Part shown: positions 15,421-24,649 of the stretch, piece after piece
Layout: each line of letters begins with the position of its first letter
How positions within the stretch are numbered: position 1 is the first letter of the stretch
Source of the DNA: Bacillota bacterium
GTDB taxonomy: Bacteria > Bacillota > UBA4882 > UBA8346
DNA length: 50,141 nt
Assembly: GCA_012728785.1 (NCBI GenBank)
Contig: JAAYEK010000066.1
Span: 1 to 50,141 of the forward strand
Direction of reading: 5' to 3'
Translations under genes and position numbers: made by a program
The notes under the pieces: generated by a model
The model's input: the letters and a program-made list of their open reading frames with translations, nothing else
Told to the model about the DNA's origin: nothing
Databases searched by the model: none

Positions 15421-16467
15421 TTAGACAAAAGCCAGATCCTTTAGACGGTCTACTTTGACAATTTCTTCATCCTTAATTGACTGTAGAATTGCGAAGACTG
15501 TTCTAATATCCCCCAGCTCGACCTCGGGGGTAACTTGGATCGGTTCATTATACAATACGGCATTATAGAGATTAAGCAATTCGTTATAGTAACCCCGATC
15601 CGGTCTGAAAGAAACCTGTTCTTGCCGGCCTTCGTTATGGAAGATATTTATGATTCCACAATTGGTATCTTCCAAGTAAATCATTCCGTCTTGGCAAAAG
15701 ATTCTTAACCCTACAAACGGCTTTTGGGCTTCATGCCCGGCCGGGTAATATGAAAATCCGCCAATTACTCCGCTAAAAAATTTTATGTTTGCCGTAACCA
15801 CCGCATAGGGACTGAAATCATCCTTTTGTTTCATACCATAAGCCTGCAAGTGTTCTATCTCACCGAAAACATGGCGAATTCCAGCTAGTTTATGAATAGC
15901 CGCGTCTAAAATATCGCCTCCGGGGTATTCCGGGTGTTGCCGCCATTCAGTAGCGGAAAAAGTATCCTGAGTCATGGCGCACGGGAAGCAACTAGTGTTC
16001 TGGTAAATAAAAAAAACCGGACTTCCAACCCGCTTTTCCTGAACTAAATTTTTGATCAGGTTAAATTCCTCACTATAACGATAGTTTTCCGCAATTAAAA
16101 TCTTGCTGCCGTACCGCTCGTAAATTTTTTTGGTAGCTAAAGCTTGTTCGATAGTGGCGCCCATGGGTTTTTCCAAAATAACCGCTTTGCCGGTTTTGGC
16201 TACAACTTCGCCTACTGGATGGTTCTCAGAAATAGGAACTAAAATGTCGATAACATCCAAATCCGGTCTTTCCAATAATGCGTAAAAATCCGTGAATAGA
16301 TCTCGTTGCATATTTAAGCCTAGACGCCTGCCCCAACTTTCAACAAGGCCCCGATCAACATCGCAGAGAGCGGCTATCTCGTATTTAGCGGTTAATTCCT
16401 TGAATGCCGGGTAATGTAATCTTTCCCAGGCCAATCCGGTCCCGATGACTCCTACTTTTAATTTCAT
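15421..16467 (-). CDS. Gfo/Idh/MocA-family oxidoreductase
   Basis: A 348-aa NAD(P)-dependent dehydrogenase. The N-terminal Rossmann fold has VGVIGTGLAWERLHYPAF (dinucleotide loop GxGxxxxxxH) and VILEKPMG contains the conserved EKP of the family near residue 95. The C-terminal domain carries GGDILDAAIHKLAGIRHVFG, the usual D/H substrate-site segment. The family acts on sugars, inositols or sugar acids; the substrate is not predictable. The start is ATG 16467, preceded by AAAGGGGG, rather than the open frame extending to 16515. It lies 63 bases after leuA on the same strand and may be in its transcript. Confidence 0.82.
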   Translation of the reverse strand: MKLKVGVIGTGLAWERLHYPAFKELTAKYEIAALCDVDRGLVESWGRRLGLNMQRDLFTDFYALLERPDLDVIDILVPISENHPVGEVVAKTGKAVILEKPMGATIEQALATKKIYERYGSKILIAENYRYSEEFNLIKNLVQEKRVGSPVFFIYQNTSCFPCAMTQDTFSATEWRQHPEYPGGDILDAAIHKLAGIRHVFGEIEHLQAYGMKQKDDFSPYAVVTANIKFFSGVIGGFSYYPAGHEAQKPFVGLRIFCQDGMIYLEDTNCGIINIFHNEGRQEQVSFRPDRGYYNELLNLYNAVLYNEPIQVTPEVELGDIRTVFAILQSIKDEEIVKVDRLKDLAFV

Positions 16468-16530
16468 AAAGAATCCCCCTTTCCAGTTTATTTTTCCCGG
16501 AAAGAGGGAAGTCATAAGTCTTTTATCAAA

Positions 16531-18039
16531 TTATTTAATGGCCCGTACTATTTTGTTAATTGCGTGAAGGTAAGCTAGAGTACTAGCTTCAATAATATCG
16601 GTGGAAAGTCCCCGGCCAACATAAGCGTGGCCATTCTCTCTAACTTTTACAATTACTTCACCGAGAGCGTCTTCTCCGGAAGTCACCGCTTTAATATTAT
16701 ATTCATCCAGTTTTACGGTTACGTCAGTAATTCGATCAATCGCCTTATAAATGGCTTCGATTGGCCCGTCACCACAAGACGCTTCCTGGATCGGAGTTCC
16801 GTCAACTTTTAAGCGAATAGTTGCCGTAGGAATCGTCGAGTTACCGGTACTCACATGGAAATAATCCAATTCATATTTATCGGTAATAGCTTTAAACTCA
16901 TTTCGGACTAGAGCCTCCAGATCGGAGTCGGTCACTTCCTTTTTTTTGTCCGCCAATTCGATAAAGCGTTGATAAGTGTTATCGATTTCGGCTTCACTTA
17001 GGTTATAACCTAATTCCTGAATCCGGTTTTTAACCGCGTGTCTGCCGGAATGTTTGCCTAGAATAATATTGCTCTGACCTAATCCAATGGATTCGGGAGT
17101 CATAATCTCATAAGTCATCCGGTTCTTAAGCATTCCGTCTTGGTGGATTCCGGCTTCGTGGGCAAAAGCATTTGAGCCGACAATGGCTTTATTATGTTGG
17201 ACCGGTTTTCCGGTTAAAGTTGACACCAATAAACTGGAACGGTGGATCTGTTCCGTCACAATCCGGGTTTGGGCTTTAAAGTTTTCGGCCCGGGTCTTAA
17301 TAGCCATTACTACTTCTTCCAAGGCGGCGTTTCCAGCCCGTTCTCCTAAACCATTAATAGTACACTCTACTTGATCGGCGCCGTTTGCCACTGCAGCTAA
17401 TGAGTTAGATACTGCTAGCCCTAGATCGTTGTGACAGTGGACCGAAAGTGAAACCCGGTCAATTCCAGGTGTGTTTTCTTTTAAGTATTGAATCATCTTG
17501 GCGAATTCGCTGGGAATAGCATACCCAACTGTATCCGGGACATTGATTATGGTAGCCCCGGCTTTAATAACCTCGCCAAAAATCCGGCAGAGAAAATCCC
17601 AATCGCTCCGGGTAGCATCTTCCGCTGAAAACTCAATGTTGGGGCAAAGACTCTTGGCGTACTTAACCGCTTCCACCGCCATTGAGACGATCTGATCAGG
17701 TTCCTTATTAAACTTATATTTCATATGGATATCGGATGTAGCGATAAAGGTATGAATCAAAGGGTTTTCTGCTTCTTTTAATGCCTCCCACGCTCGCTCA
17801 ATATCGGCTTTAACAGCCCGGGACAGAGAACAAACAGTAACTCCTTTGATTTCGCGGGCTATCGCTTGAATAGCTGTAAAGTCTCCTGGTGAAGCGATAG
17901 CAAAGCCCGCTTCGATAATATCAACGTTTAACCGGGCCAATTGCCTAGCGATCTGTAGCTTTTCATCAACATTTAAATTAATACCGGCTGATTGCTCTCC
18001 ATCACGAAGAGTAGTATCAAAGATTTTAACCATTTTCAT
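16531..18039 (-). CDS. leuA: 2-isopropylmalate synthase
   Basis: A 502-aa enzyme condensing acetyl-CoA with 2-oxoisovalerate, the first committed step of leucine synthesis. The catalytic HMGL-like barrel begins with [30 protein letters not shown] and [14 protein letters not shown] are the metal and signature motifs; the C-terminal ~130 residues form the LeuA allosteric domain for leucine feedback. AAGGAGG places the start at ATG 18039; the longer open frame to 18282 runs through the T-box and is not coding. No leuB/C/D genes are nearby. Regulation by a leucine T-box and a consensus promoter is visible upstream. Confidence 0.95.
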   Translation of the reverse strand: MKMVKIFDTTLRDGEQSAGINLNVDEKLQIARQLARLNVDIIEAGFAIASPGDFTAIQAIAREIKGVTVCSLSRAVKADIERAWEALKEAENPLIHTFIATSDIHMKYKFNKEPDQIVSMAVEAVKYAKSLCPNIEFSAEDATRSDWDFLCRIFGEVIKAGATIINVPDTVGYAIPSEFAKMIQYLKENTPGIDRVSLSVHCHNDLGLAVSNSLAAVANGADQVECTINGLGERAGNAALEEVVMAIKTRAENFKAQTRIVTEQIHRSSLLVSTLTGKPVQHNKAIVGSNAFAHEAGIHQDGMLKNRMTYEIMTPESIGLGQSNIILGKHSGRHAVKNRIQELGYNLSEAEIDNTYQRFIELADKKKEVTDSDLEALVRNEFKAITDKYELDYFHVSTGNSTIPTATIRLKVDGTPIQEASCGDGPIEAIYKAIDRITDVTVKLDEYNIKAVTSGEDALGEVIVKVRENGHAYVGRGLSTDIIEASTLAYLHAINKIVRAIK

Positions 18040-18123
18040 TTGGGTTACCTCCTTAAATTTAAGGCTTGAGTTAAAACTCAGCTTTGGACCTAAATTGATT
18101 AATTTAATTTTTGGTGGGAAAAC

Positions 18124-18419
18124 AAAAAACCCCCGTCCCGTAACTTTCGGGACGAGGGTAACTCTCGTGGTACCACCCAACTTTACCATTTTTGCAATGG
18201 CCTCAACAACTTCTCCTATAACCACGCAGGTTATAGAAAGACGTTTTCGCGATAACGGGCGGGACTTCCTTTCGAAATCCACCGGCTCCGCCTACTCGAA
18301 ATCTTTGGGCGGGCAGCTCAGAGGGGAGTTTCAGATGTTGAGGTACTGGTTCACACCATCCACCAGCTCTCTTTGACCATACCATCCTACAGACCTCATC
18401 ATAGCGGTTCTCAATATTT
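18124..18419 (-). promoter_or_regulatory. T-box leader (leucine, CUC specifier) of leuA
   Basis: The minus strand shows the T-box core GGGTGGTACCACG (complement at 18166-18178), followed by a terminator stem (18130-18140 with 18148-18158, one mismatch) and a T6 run. Upstream, AGAGAGCTGGTGGATGG and GTGTGAACC form the distal Stem I elements. After them a GAAACTCCCC segment places CTC (18326-18328), a leucine codon, in the specifier loop. Uncharged tRNA-Leu(GAG) would stabilise the antiterminator and switch on leuA. The specifier register is read by eye. Confidence 0.9.
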
Positions 18420-18425
18420 AAAACT

Positions 18426-18454
18426 ATTATAATGGAGGTGCTTGTGGTTGTCAA
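18426..18454 (-). promoter_or_regulatory. consensus sigma-A promoter of leuA
   Basis: Perfect TTGACA (complement at 18449-18454) and perfect TATAAT (complement at 18426-18431) separated by exactly 17 bases, just upstream of the T-box leader. Confidence 0.93.
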
Positions 18455-18484
18455 TACAATTTCATTATTTTGTCTGACAAAAAA

Positions 18485-19354
18485 TCATTCGATATCATTA
18501 CTGTCTTGATCGGTATCTTTGTTATTAATATCTTTATTCGCTTCCGGCAAATCTAGAATAATTTCCTCGATTTCGGCCAAGAGTACCTCTTTGCTAGTAC
18601 CGTTGTTTAATTCCACTAAAACCGACTCCTTAATCGGATAGGTTTCGAGAATAGTCCCTTCAACTCCGTCAATTCGGACTTTCCCACCGAACAGGGGCAA
18701 ATCGGATTTGGCATCGCGGTAGGAAGAAGCTTCATATTTAAGGCAACACATCAGCCGTGAACAAATACCGGATATTTTAACCGGGTTTAACGATAAATTT
18801 TGTTCTTTGGCCATTTTAATGGAGACCGGTTCAAATTCCCCTAAAAAAGTAGCACAACAAAGTGGGCGGCCACATGGTCCAAGCCCTCCCAACATTTTAG
18901 CCTCATCCCGGACTCCGATCTGACGTAACTCGATTCGGGTTTTAAAAACTGCCGCCAAGTCCTTTACTAATTCCCGAAAATCCACTCGCCCGTCAGCCGT
19001 GAAGTAGAAAATGATTTTACTTCGATCGAAAGTATATTCTACATCAACCAGTTTCATTTCCAATTGATGTTGTTTGATTTTTTGGAGACAGATTTCAAAT
19101 GATTTCTTGCTCTTATCTTCATTCTCTTTTACCTGGGAAAAGTCTTCCGAAGTCGCGATTCGAATCACTTTTTTCAAAGGAGAACTAATTTTTTCTTCAG
19201 CTACTTCACGCGGTCCGATCATTACCTTACCAAATTCCACTCCTCGGACCGTTTCGACAATGACATGATCACCTTGTTTAATTTCAAAACCAGTTGGGTC
19301 AAAATAATAAACTTTGCCCGCTAGTTTAAAACTGACCCCAATTACAGTTACCAT
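18485..19354 (-). CDS. yaaT: YaaT/RicT, PSP1-domain protein of the Y-complex
   Basis: A 289-aa PSP1 (SPBc2-type) protein. Beginning MVTVIGVSFKLAGKVYYFDP it aligns with B. subtilis YaaT. Two cysteine clusters, CGRPLCC (about residues 160-166) and CSRLMCC (about 197-203), are those that bind a [4Fe-4S] cluster in the RicA-RicF-RicT complex. That complex promotes RNase Y-dependent processing, sporulation and competence in Bacillus. I choose ATG 19354 over the GTG at 19375 by homology; the ribosome binding site is weak. The C-terminus is Asp/Asn-rich. Last gene of the conserved block. Confidence 0.9.
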   Translation of the reverse strand: MVTVIGVSFKLAGKVYYFDPTGFEIKQGDHVIVETVRGVEFGKVMIGPREVAEEKISSPLKKVIRIATSEDFSQVKENEDKSKKSFEICLQKIKQHQLEMKLVDVEYTFDRSKIIFYFTADGRVDFRELVKDLAAVFKTRIELRQIGVRDEAKMLGGLGPCGRPLCCATFLGEFEPVSIKMAKEQNLSLNPVKISGICSRLMCCLKYEASSYRDAKSDLPLFGGKVRIDGVEGTILETYPIKESVLVELNNGTSKEVLLAEIEEIILDLPEANKDINNKDTDQDSNDIE

Positions 19355-19468
19355 CAATAAGTTCAATCCCTTCACGCCATAATTAGTTTTTTTCGGAATC
19401 TAATTATGATTCAGATTAATATTATAACAGATTAACAAAATCCAGACTATAGACTTAAAATAGCTTTT

Positions 19469-20386
19469 CTAGATCTTTATGTTTAGAAAAAAATTCTCAA
19501 TCGCTAATCTAAGATTGACGTTGCTTTCAATCATTCTAATGACTTGTCCGGTCTTTTCGATAATAAAAATTAATTCGTTTATCTTAGCTTGTCCCAGACT
19601 GGACCCAGTGGCTGTTAATAATTCCTGTCGGGCTTGAAGTTCCCAGTTTCTAAAATAACCTAAGATGTCGCGGCGTTCTTTTTTTTCAAGTTCATTGGCG
19701 AGTTTAAACAAGTCCAATAAATCTGAAGAGAGAATCGTGGTTAAGGTCGGCAGTTGTCCGGGTTGAGCTTGTTCTAACCCGCTTAAAGCAATCCCCGGTA
19801 GACCTTGGCTTAGTTTGGCCCTCTCGGAAGCTTCGGAAGGGTCCATTCCTTTTTTTACGAGAGCTTCGGTGATTTCCCCTCCGGATACGGGGAAAAGCTG
19901 ATAGACTTGGCAACGAGACCGAATTGTAGGTAAAATTAGGTCCAATCGGACGGCAGTAAATAAAAAAACCACTCCCGGTGGGGGCTCTTCCAAAATTTTT
20001 AAAAAACTGTTGGCCGCCGCTTCGGTAAGCAACTCGGCATCAGGGAAAAAACAAACCTTTCGTTCTCCTAGTAACGGCCGATAAAAAAGGTTATGCTGCA
20101 GTTGGCGAAGTTGTTCGATTTTAATGGTATTTCCAGCCGGTAAGATAGTAATAAAATCAGGGTGATTGCCCAGCTTTGTTCGGACACATCCTGCGCACCG
20201 GCAATCCGGGTTTCCCGTTTTATCTTGACAAAGTAACCGGATTGCAAAAGCTTTAGCCAAAGTTTTTTTCCCGATCCCAGCCGGACCGGTAAATAGGTAA
20301 GCATGACCAACCTTTGATTCATCAATGGCAGCTTTTAAAGGCCGAATAATATCTGTATGTCCGATTATATCAGAAAAATGCGCCAA
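19469..20386 (-). CDS. holB: DNA polymerase III delta' subunit
   Basis: A 305-aa clamp-loader subunit. GPAGIGKKTLA (about 35-45) is the Walker A loop, four cysteines in CRCAGC and the preceding NPDC form the zinc module, and LKILEEPPPGVVFLF and the TIRSRCQ sensor (SRC) motif are characteristic. It joins DnaX and delta to load the sliding clamp. TTG start at 20386 with TAGGAG five bases upstream. It sits between yaaR and yaaT as in Bacillus. Confidence 0.93.
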   Translation of the reverse strand: MAHFSDIIGHTDIIRPLKAAIDESKVGHAYLFTGPAGIGKKTLAKAFAIRLLCQDKTGNPDCRCAGCVRTKLGNHPDFITILPAGNTIKIEQLRQLQHNLFYRPLLGERKVCFFPDAELLTEAAANSFLKILEEPPPGVVFLFTAVRLDLILPTIRSRCQVYQLFPVSGGEITEALVKKGMDPSEASERAKLSQGLPGIALSGLEQAQPGQLPTLTTILSSDLLDLFKLANELEKKERRDILGYFRNWELQARQELLTATGSSLGQAKINELIFIIEKTGQVIRMIESNVNLRLAIENFFLNIKI

Positions 20387-20456
20387 TTTAGCTCCTATGG
20401 TAATTTATACGTATATTATTCAGTGGACTAAATTTATGTGTAATAATATAAACTTA

Positions 20457-20909
20457 TTAAATATATAGATCCAACAACATTCCTCTAATTTCATCCAATT
20501 TGGCGACCAAATTAATCTGTTTTTTTTCACGTTCCATTACTTCACTGGTCAATTCTTCCAAAGCTTTGTTGATGTTTCGGACGGTAATATAACTTTTACG
20601 GTTTCCACTTCGATCCCAGTGGGTCTCTTCATTAAGTTCATAGGTTTGGTCCATAGCTTCCCTGATAAATGAAGCAACCAGGCGGCGGTATTTTTTTACA
20701 CCGCTGGGTGTCGGGGCTTTCTTCAATTCTGCGCTAAGGGTATCAATTTGGCGCAAAATCTCATCACAAGCCTGGCGCCGCCTATCAAGATCGTTCTCTT
20801 TGAGTGTTTCAATAAACACAGACTGTTTAGCGGTTACACTAGGATGTCTTCCTAAACTCTCGTTACTTCCAGCACCTACCTGTTTGGAACCGGTTGGTTT
20901 TACTTCCAT
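20457..20909 (-). CDS. yaaR: YaaR (DUF327) protein
   Basis: A 150-aa helical, charged protein of the YaaR/DUF327 family: FIETLKENDLDRRRQACDEIL and LVASFIREAMDQTYELNEETHWDRSGNRKSY are recognisable. Function is not established; it is nearly always linked with yaaQ, tmk and holB in spore formers. CGGAGGT precedes the ATG. The first 25 residues are low complexity. It starts 15 bases after yaaQ, implying co-transcription. Confidence 0.87.
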   Translation of the reverse strand: MEVKPTGSKQVGAGSNESLGRHPSVTAKQSVFIETLKENDLDRRRQACDEILRQIDTLSAELKKAPTPSGVKKYRRLVASFIREAMDQTYELNEETHWDRSGNRKSYITVRNINKALEELTSEVMEREKKQINLVAKLDEIRGMLLDLYI

Positions 20910-20924
20910 CGTTTCAAACCTCCG

Positions 20925-21254
20925 TTATACTTTGGAGAATTCCAGCACATCCACTACAAAAACAGTGGCTCCTCCTACTGAAACTTCAACTGGCTCCGGA
21001 ATATAATTATTCATCGAGCGACCCACCGAAGCAAGGGGGGTCATTAATTGTTTTCGAGAATGACAAGTATCTTTGATTAGATCGACAACTTCACGGACTT
21101 GTTCGTCTTCAACGCCGATTAAGAGAGTTGTGTTACCAAGCCGAAGAAATCCTCCGGTACTGGCGAGTTTAGTTGCATAGTAACTGTGATCGGTTAATAC
21201 CCCTAATAACCTGTTAACATCTTGGTCTTGTACCATTGCAATTACTAATCTCAT
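20925..21254 (-). CDS. darA: c-di-AMP-binding PII-like protein DarA/PstA
   Basis: A 109-aa PII-like protein (YaaQ/DarA/PstA). MRLVIAMVQDQDVNRLL, TKLASTGGFLRLGNTTLLIGVE and the C-terminal VEVSVGGATVFVVDVLEF match the family, a trimeric cyclic-di-AMP receptor in Bacillus, Listeria and Staphylococcus. ATG 21254 with AAAGGAG nine bases upstream gives exactly the B. subtilis length. The downstream target is still unknown in studied species. Confidence 0.92.
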   Translation of the reverse strand: MRLVIAMVQDQDVNRLLGVLTDHSYYATKLASTGGFLRLGNTTLLIGVEDEQVREVVDLIKDTCHSRKQLMTPLASVGRSMNNYIPEPVEVSVGGATVFVVDVLEFSKV

Positions 21255-21399
21255 TACGATCAACTCCTTTTTAGATTAAGCGGTTTCATCGTTGTTCTCT
21301 TAGGGTACCGATCCAATATATTAATAGTCTATCATAAATTCTACGCTATATCTTGGATCGGAATTAAAATTATGCAAATTAGGAAGCTCGCTTAGACAA

Positions 21400-22041
21400 T
21401 TATATGTTTAGCTTTTCAGAAAGAATTCCGGTGATCTCCAAAAAGACGGCATTAATACTTTTACCGGCGGTATTGATCAAAATAATACTAGGGTCCTCTT
21501 GAGCCAGTTTTAAAAAACCGGTCCGAACCCGATCTTGGAAGGATAGACCCCGCATTTCGATTCGGTCGGTATTGTGTCCATTTATCTTGGAACGTTTTGC
21601 CACTCTTTTTCCGGAAGTTTCCGGAGTCGAATCCAATAAAAAAATGAGATCCGGTTGAATATCCCCGGTAGCCAAGGAGTTGATATCCCGAATCAGTTTT
21701 AAATCCCAACCAAGACCATATCCTTGATAAGCTAGGCTAGAATGGACAAAACGCTCGGAAACAACTACCTGTCCAGCTTCTAAAGCGGGTTTAATTAAGT
21801 AATTAACATGTTGCGCTCGAGAAGCGGCATAGAGCAAAATCTCCGCCATCGGATCCAACTCTTCTTTACCGGGAGTAAGGATTACTCGCCTAATTTCTTC
21901 GGCTAAATCCGTTCCACCAGGCTCTCTGGTTAACAATACCCGGCAGCCCTTAGTCTGGAGGTGTTGATAAAGGAGTTTTGCTTGAGTCGATTTACCACAA
22001 CCGTCGATGCCTTCTAAAGTAATAAAATATCCTTTCGCCAT
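21400..22041 (-). CDS. tmk: thymidylate kinase
   Basis: A 213-aa dTMP kinase. FITLEGIDGCGKSTQAKLL holds the P-loop (residues 5-23), TREPGGT the DR/E motif, SERFVHSSLAYQGYG the dTMP-binding segment, and LLDSTPETSGKR the lid region. I start at ATG 22041 by homology; its Shine-Dalgarno (AAGGAG) is 13 bases away. It begins five bases after the stop of the decarboxylase gene, so the two are coupled. Confidence 0.93.
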   Translation of the reverse strand: MAKGYFITLEGIDGCGKSTQAKLLYQHLQTKGCRVLLTREPGGTDLAEEIRRVILTPGKEELDPMAEILLYAASRAQHVNYLIKPALEAGQVVVSERFVHSSLAYQGYGLGWDLKLIRDINSLATGDIQPDLIFLLDSTPETSGKRVAKRSKINGHNTDRIEMRGLSFQDRVRTGFLKLAQEDPSIILINTAGKSINAVFLEITGILSEKLNI

Positions 22042-22045
22042 TTCG

Positions 22046-23470
22046 TTATCGGTTCTCCTTAACCACGGCAATCTTGTGACCGGAGTTTAAACCCCGGACG
22101 ATCCCTCCGGATAAGATCGTCTGTTTGATGCTTTCAACTTCATCTTTTCCAATCAATTCACCTGGAACAAGCAGCGGGACTCCGGGTGGGTAGGGGGCGA
22201 TAATATTTGCCGCTACTCTACCAATTGCTTCTTCCAGTGAAACCCAAGTTTTTGAGGCAAAAACCCCATCCCGAACCGGTATAACTTGGGCTGGTATTGA
22301 TGGCGGCATCCAATTGATCGGAGCTATTTTTCCTTGTTTGCGTTTGGAAATGGCGGTAACAGCCTGATAAAGAGCTTCCAAATCCGCCCGGTCCTGCCAG
22401 GGCCCAATCAATAAAGTAACTTGATTTAGATCGGCATATTCGGGTTGGATCCGAAAGTCAGTCTCTAAAATATGCGCCGCCTGATATCCGGTTAAACCTA
22501 AAAGATTAAAATTAAGGGTAATTTTCCAAGGGTCAATAACCCGGTCTTCAGCTAGGGGACCTTCCAAAATCCGGGCACCATCGCAAGCTGCTATGCGTGA
22601 GCGGACCTTCATTAACTCGGGTAACCTTTCTCGGAATAAACGCCGTCCTTTTTCGGCTAAAAAGCGTCGGTTAGAATCGAGTGATGCCAATAAAACATAT
22701 GAAGGACTGGTGGTTGTGATTAAGTCGAGTCCCTGTTGAAGTTGATCCGGCTCAATCCTTGCCGTATTCACGTGAAGCATTCCGGTCTGGGTGAAAGACC
22801 CCATCATTTTATGGGTGCCATGGATCCAGAGATCCGCCCCCTCGTAAGCGTTATATCCGCTTATTCCCGACCATTCCAAATGGCCTCCGTGAGCTTCATC
22901 GACGAGTAGGATTCGGTCGGCGCTCAACTCCCGGTAATCCCGGATCCGGTTGGCTATACCCTGATAGGTCGGGTTGGTAATGAGCAGTCCTTTATAATCC
23001 GGGTGTTCCTTTATTTTGGCCCGTAAAGCAGATTTTTTTAAACCTCCGGGAATCCCCCATTCCGGCAAGTAATCGGTTTCAATAAAAATCGGAGTTAAGC
23101 CGGCGATAGTAATTCCTTTAATTACTGAAAGATGACAGTTGCGGGAAACTAAAATTTTATCACCCGGTGCGAAAATTCCGGTCAACGCGCCGATAATTCC
23201 TTGTGAAGCCCCTTGAGTAAGAAAAAAGCTTAGGTCGGCATCAAAAAAATTAGCCGCCAACATCTGCGCTTTTTCAAGCGCTCCCCACCAATCAAAGGCT
23301 GAAATCTCAGTCAAATCAATTTTCGCCACAATATCCGATTGAAACCATTCTGGTTCTAAACCAGCGCCCCTTTTATGTCCGGGAGTATGGAAAGGCGCTA
23401 GTGGTCTCTGAGCACACCGTAACAATTCTTCAAAAAGCGGCGCTTGATTTTGGGAAAACTCAGTTTTCAT
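22046..23470 (-). CDS. yaaO: Orn/Lys/Arg decarboxylase family protein YaaO
   Basis: A 474-aa fold-type I PLP enzyme of the arginine/lysine/ornithine decarboxylase family. PFHTPGHKRG (about 26-35) is the N-terminal signature; LVDEAHGGHLEW contains the PLP-ring aspartate and histidine, and WIHGTHKMMGSFTQ the Schiff-base lysine. Substrate is not predictable from sequence; in B. subtilis YaaO lies at the same place. The open frame extends to 23623, but the extra 51 residues are low complexity and overlap the csfB terminator, so ATG 23470 is preferred although no clear ribosome site precedes it. Confidence 0.87.
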   Translation of the reverse strand: MKTEFSQNQAPLFEELLRCAQRPLAPFHTPGHKRGAGLEPEWFQSDIVAKIDLTEISAFDWWGALEKAQMLAANFFDADLSFFLTQGASQGIIGALTGIFAPGDKILVSRNCHLSVIKGITIAGLTPIFIETDYLPEWGIPGGLKKSALRAKIKEHPDYKGLLITNPTYQGIANRIRDYRELSADRILLVDEAHGGHLEWSGISGYNAYEGADLWIHGTHKMMGSFTQTGMLHVNTARIEPDQLQQGLDLITTTSPSYVLLASLDSNRRFLAEKGRRLFRERLPELMKVRSRIAACDGARILEGPLAEDRVIDPWKITLNFNLLGLTGYQAAHILETDFRIQPEYADLNQVTLLIGPWQDRADLEALYQAVTAISKRKQGKIAPINWMPPSIPAQVIPVRDGVFASKTWVSLEEAIGRVAANIIAPYPPGVPLLVPGELIGKDEVESIKQTILSGGIVRGLNSGHKIAVVKENR

Positions 23471-23537
23471 TACTAAACTTAATTCGACAAGTATTTTCCG
23501 CTTCCTTTTTCTAAACAACCATAGTTTTATTAATCGA

Positions 23538-23553
23538 CCCCGGCAAGCCGGGG
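23538..23553. repeat. GC-rich palindromic hairpin between csfB and yaaO
   Basis: CCCCGG-CAAG-CCGGGG, a perfect 6-bp GC stem with a 4-base loop, stands out in the AT-rich leader. No T run follows on either strand, so it is not a terminator. Confidence 0.4.
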
Positions 23554-23593
23554 GAGTAAAGGGAAAATTAGTCTTACTTGGTCTGAGGGTAAA

Positions 23594-23614
23594 TAAAAAA
23601 AGGCTATTCAGCCT
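23594..23614 (-). terminator. terminator overlapping the csfB stop codon
   Basis: On the minus strand AGGCT-GAAT-AGCCT is followed by T7. The csfB stop codon TAG lies inside the hairpin, so transcription of csfB is largely insulated from yaaO. Confidence 0.6.
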
Positions 23615-23810
23615 CTTCTTCAAATCCAGTTATTTTTCGATTTAATTTTTCCCAAAACCGGTGACAACTATCGATCCAATGTTGATATTCAAATTTGTCA
23701 GTTTGGCATTTCACCAGACTCGTTTCACAATTCTCACAGAGGTATTGCCCTAAAATTTTCAAACCTCCCGAAGTAGAGGCGCCGCAACTGAAACACTCCG
23801 GGTTATCCAT
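23604..23810 (-). CDS. csfB: CsfB/Gin, anti-sigma-G-type zinc protein
   Basis: A 68-aa protein with two CxxC pairs (C6/C9 and C25/C28) spaced as in Gin (CsfB), the forespore inhibitor of sigma-G in Bacillus. The Zn-binding fold is followed by a helical tail. ATG 23810 with GGAGG eight bases upstream is favoured over TTG 23816. Position between bofA and yaaO is conserved in Bacillus, which supports the call despite low sequence information. It implies a sigma-F/sigma-G sporulation programme. Confidence 0.82.
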   Translation of the reverse strand: MDNPECFSCGASTSGGLKILGQYLCENCETSLVKCQTDKFEYQHWIDSCHRFWEKLNRKITGFEEEAE

Positions 23811-23890
23811 CAACAATACCTCCGTTTGTGGTGTTTTACTTTGTTATATAATTATGTTGATGGGTCCGAATTCGTGTCTGTCCCTGCTAT

Positions 23891-24163
23891 TCATATTTTT
23901 ATCCAATATTTCAGGACTACCAGCGAAGCCAAACCTGGGATTCCCAAAAAACCGGTAAAAATCGAGGTAAATGGGTTCAAGGGGATCTCATAACTCCAGT
24001 TGAAGCTGGTAATGATTAAGTTGTAAAAATACAGGCCCAATGCGCCTAAAGCGCCTTGAAACAATAAATTATAGCATCTAAACAATGGTTTCCAACAATT
24101 CTTTCCCAGAAGATAAAGTAGTCCTAAGACCACCAAATAGGTTAAGATCAGTCCGGTCGGCAT
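23891..24163 (-). CDS. bofA: BofA, pro-sigma-K processing inhibitor
   Basis: A 90-aa integral membrane protein: two hydrophobic helices (about residues 3-20 and 35-52) and a C-terminal hydrophobic half ending NPFTSIFTGFLGIPGLASLVVLKY, the conserved BofA tail. In Bacillus BofA holds the SpoIVFB protease inactive in the outer forespore membrane and so times sigma-K activation. AGGAGG precedes the ATG. It lies between yaaL and csfB as in B. subtilis. Confidence 0.9.
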   Translation of the reverse strand: MPTGLILTYLVVLGLLYLLGKNCWKPLFRCYNLLFQGALGALGLYFYNLIITSFNWSYEIPLNPFTSIFTGFLGIPGLASLVVLKYWIKI

Positions 24164-24246
24164 TCGATCATCCTCCTTAAAAACATTGTATTGGAGGAAT
24201 CGAATTTTTAGACCCGTCCAGTGATGAACTCAAGTCACCACGTATC

Positions 24247-24555
24247 TCAGCTGACCCGACTGGCGAAAGAAAGGCGATCGATATTGACCCCGGTTTCCTT
24301 AGCTTTCTTAAGTAAATAAACATACTTTTTTTCGGTCGCGCCCATATAAAATATGGCATGGTCGACTAAGTCCGGATCCGATACGCTGTTAAAATAATTA
24401 TTAGCATATTGCCAATCCCGCCAAGCCGCTTCTAAATTTTCAATCATATCAGGGGTCTTTACCGAACCTATTTGGGGGTCGTCCAATCGAAACACTCCCC
24501 AAATCTTCCGGATTATATTTTGAATGGTTCCGTTTACATGCTTGGACTCCCACAT
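24247..24555 (-). CDS. yaaL: YaaL (DUF2508) protein
   Basis: A 102-aa protein of the DUF2508 family, recognisable from LEAAWRDWQYANNYFNSVSDPDLVDHAIFYMGATEKKY. Function unknown. GGAGGAG, itself part of an upstream in-frame ATG codon context, is five bases before ATG 24555, so the longer 24567 start is unlikely. Located between recR and bofA, the canonical position. Confidence 0.87.
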   Translation of the reverse strand: MWESKHVNGTIQNIIRKIWGVFRLDDPQIGSVKTPDMIENLEAAWRDWQYANNYFNSVSDPDLVDHAIFYMGATEKKYVYLLKKAKETGVNIDRLSFASRVS

Positions 24556-24649
24556 CTTCTCCTCCATAATTTAAATAATAACTTAATTATTATCTAATGT
24601 AGGAGAAAATATGCATTGGGAGTTGCGGGGCAGACACTAGCAGCTTGCC

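Noticed and set aside
23865-23890. GTGTCTGTCCC-type motif between bofA and csfB, often seen near REP-like elements
   Set aside because: Single copy in the window, no hairpin or partner, so nothing beyond resemblance.
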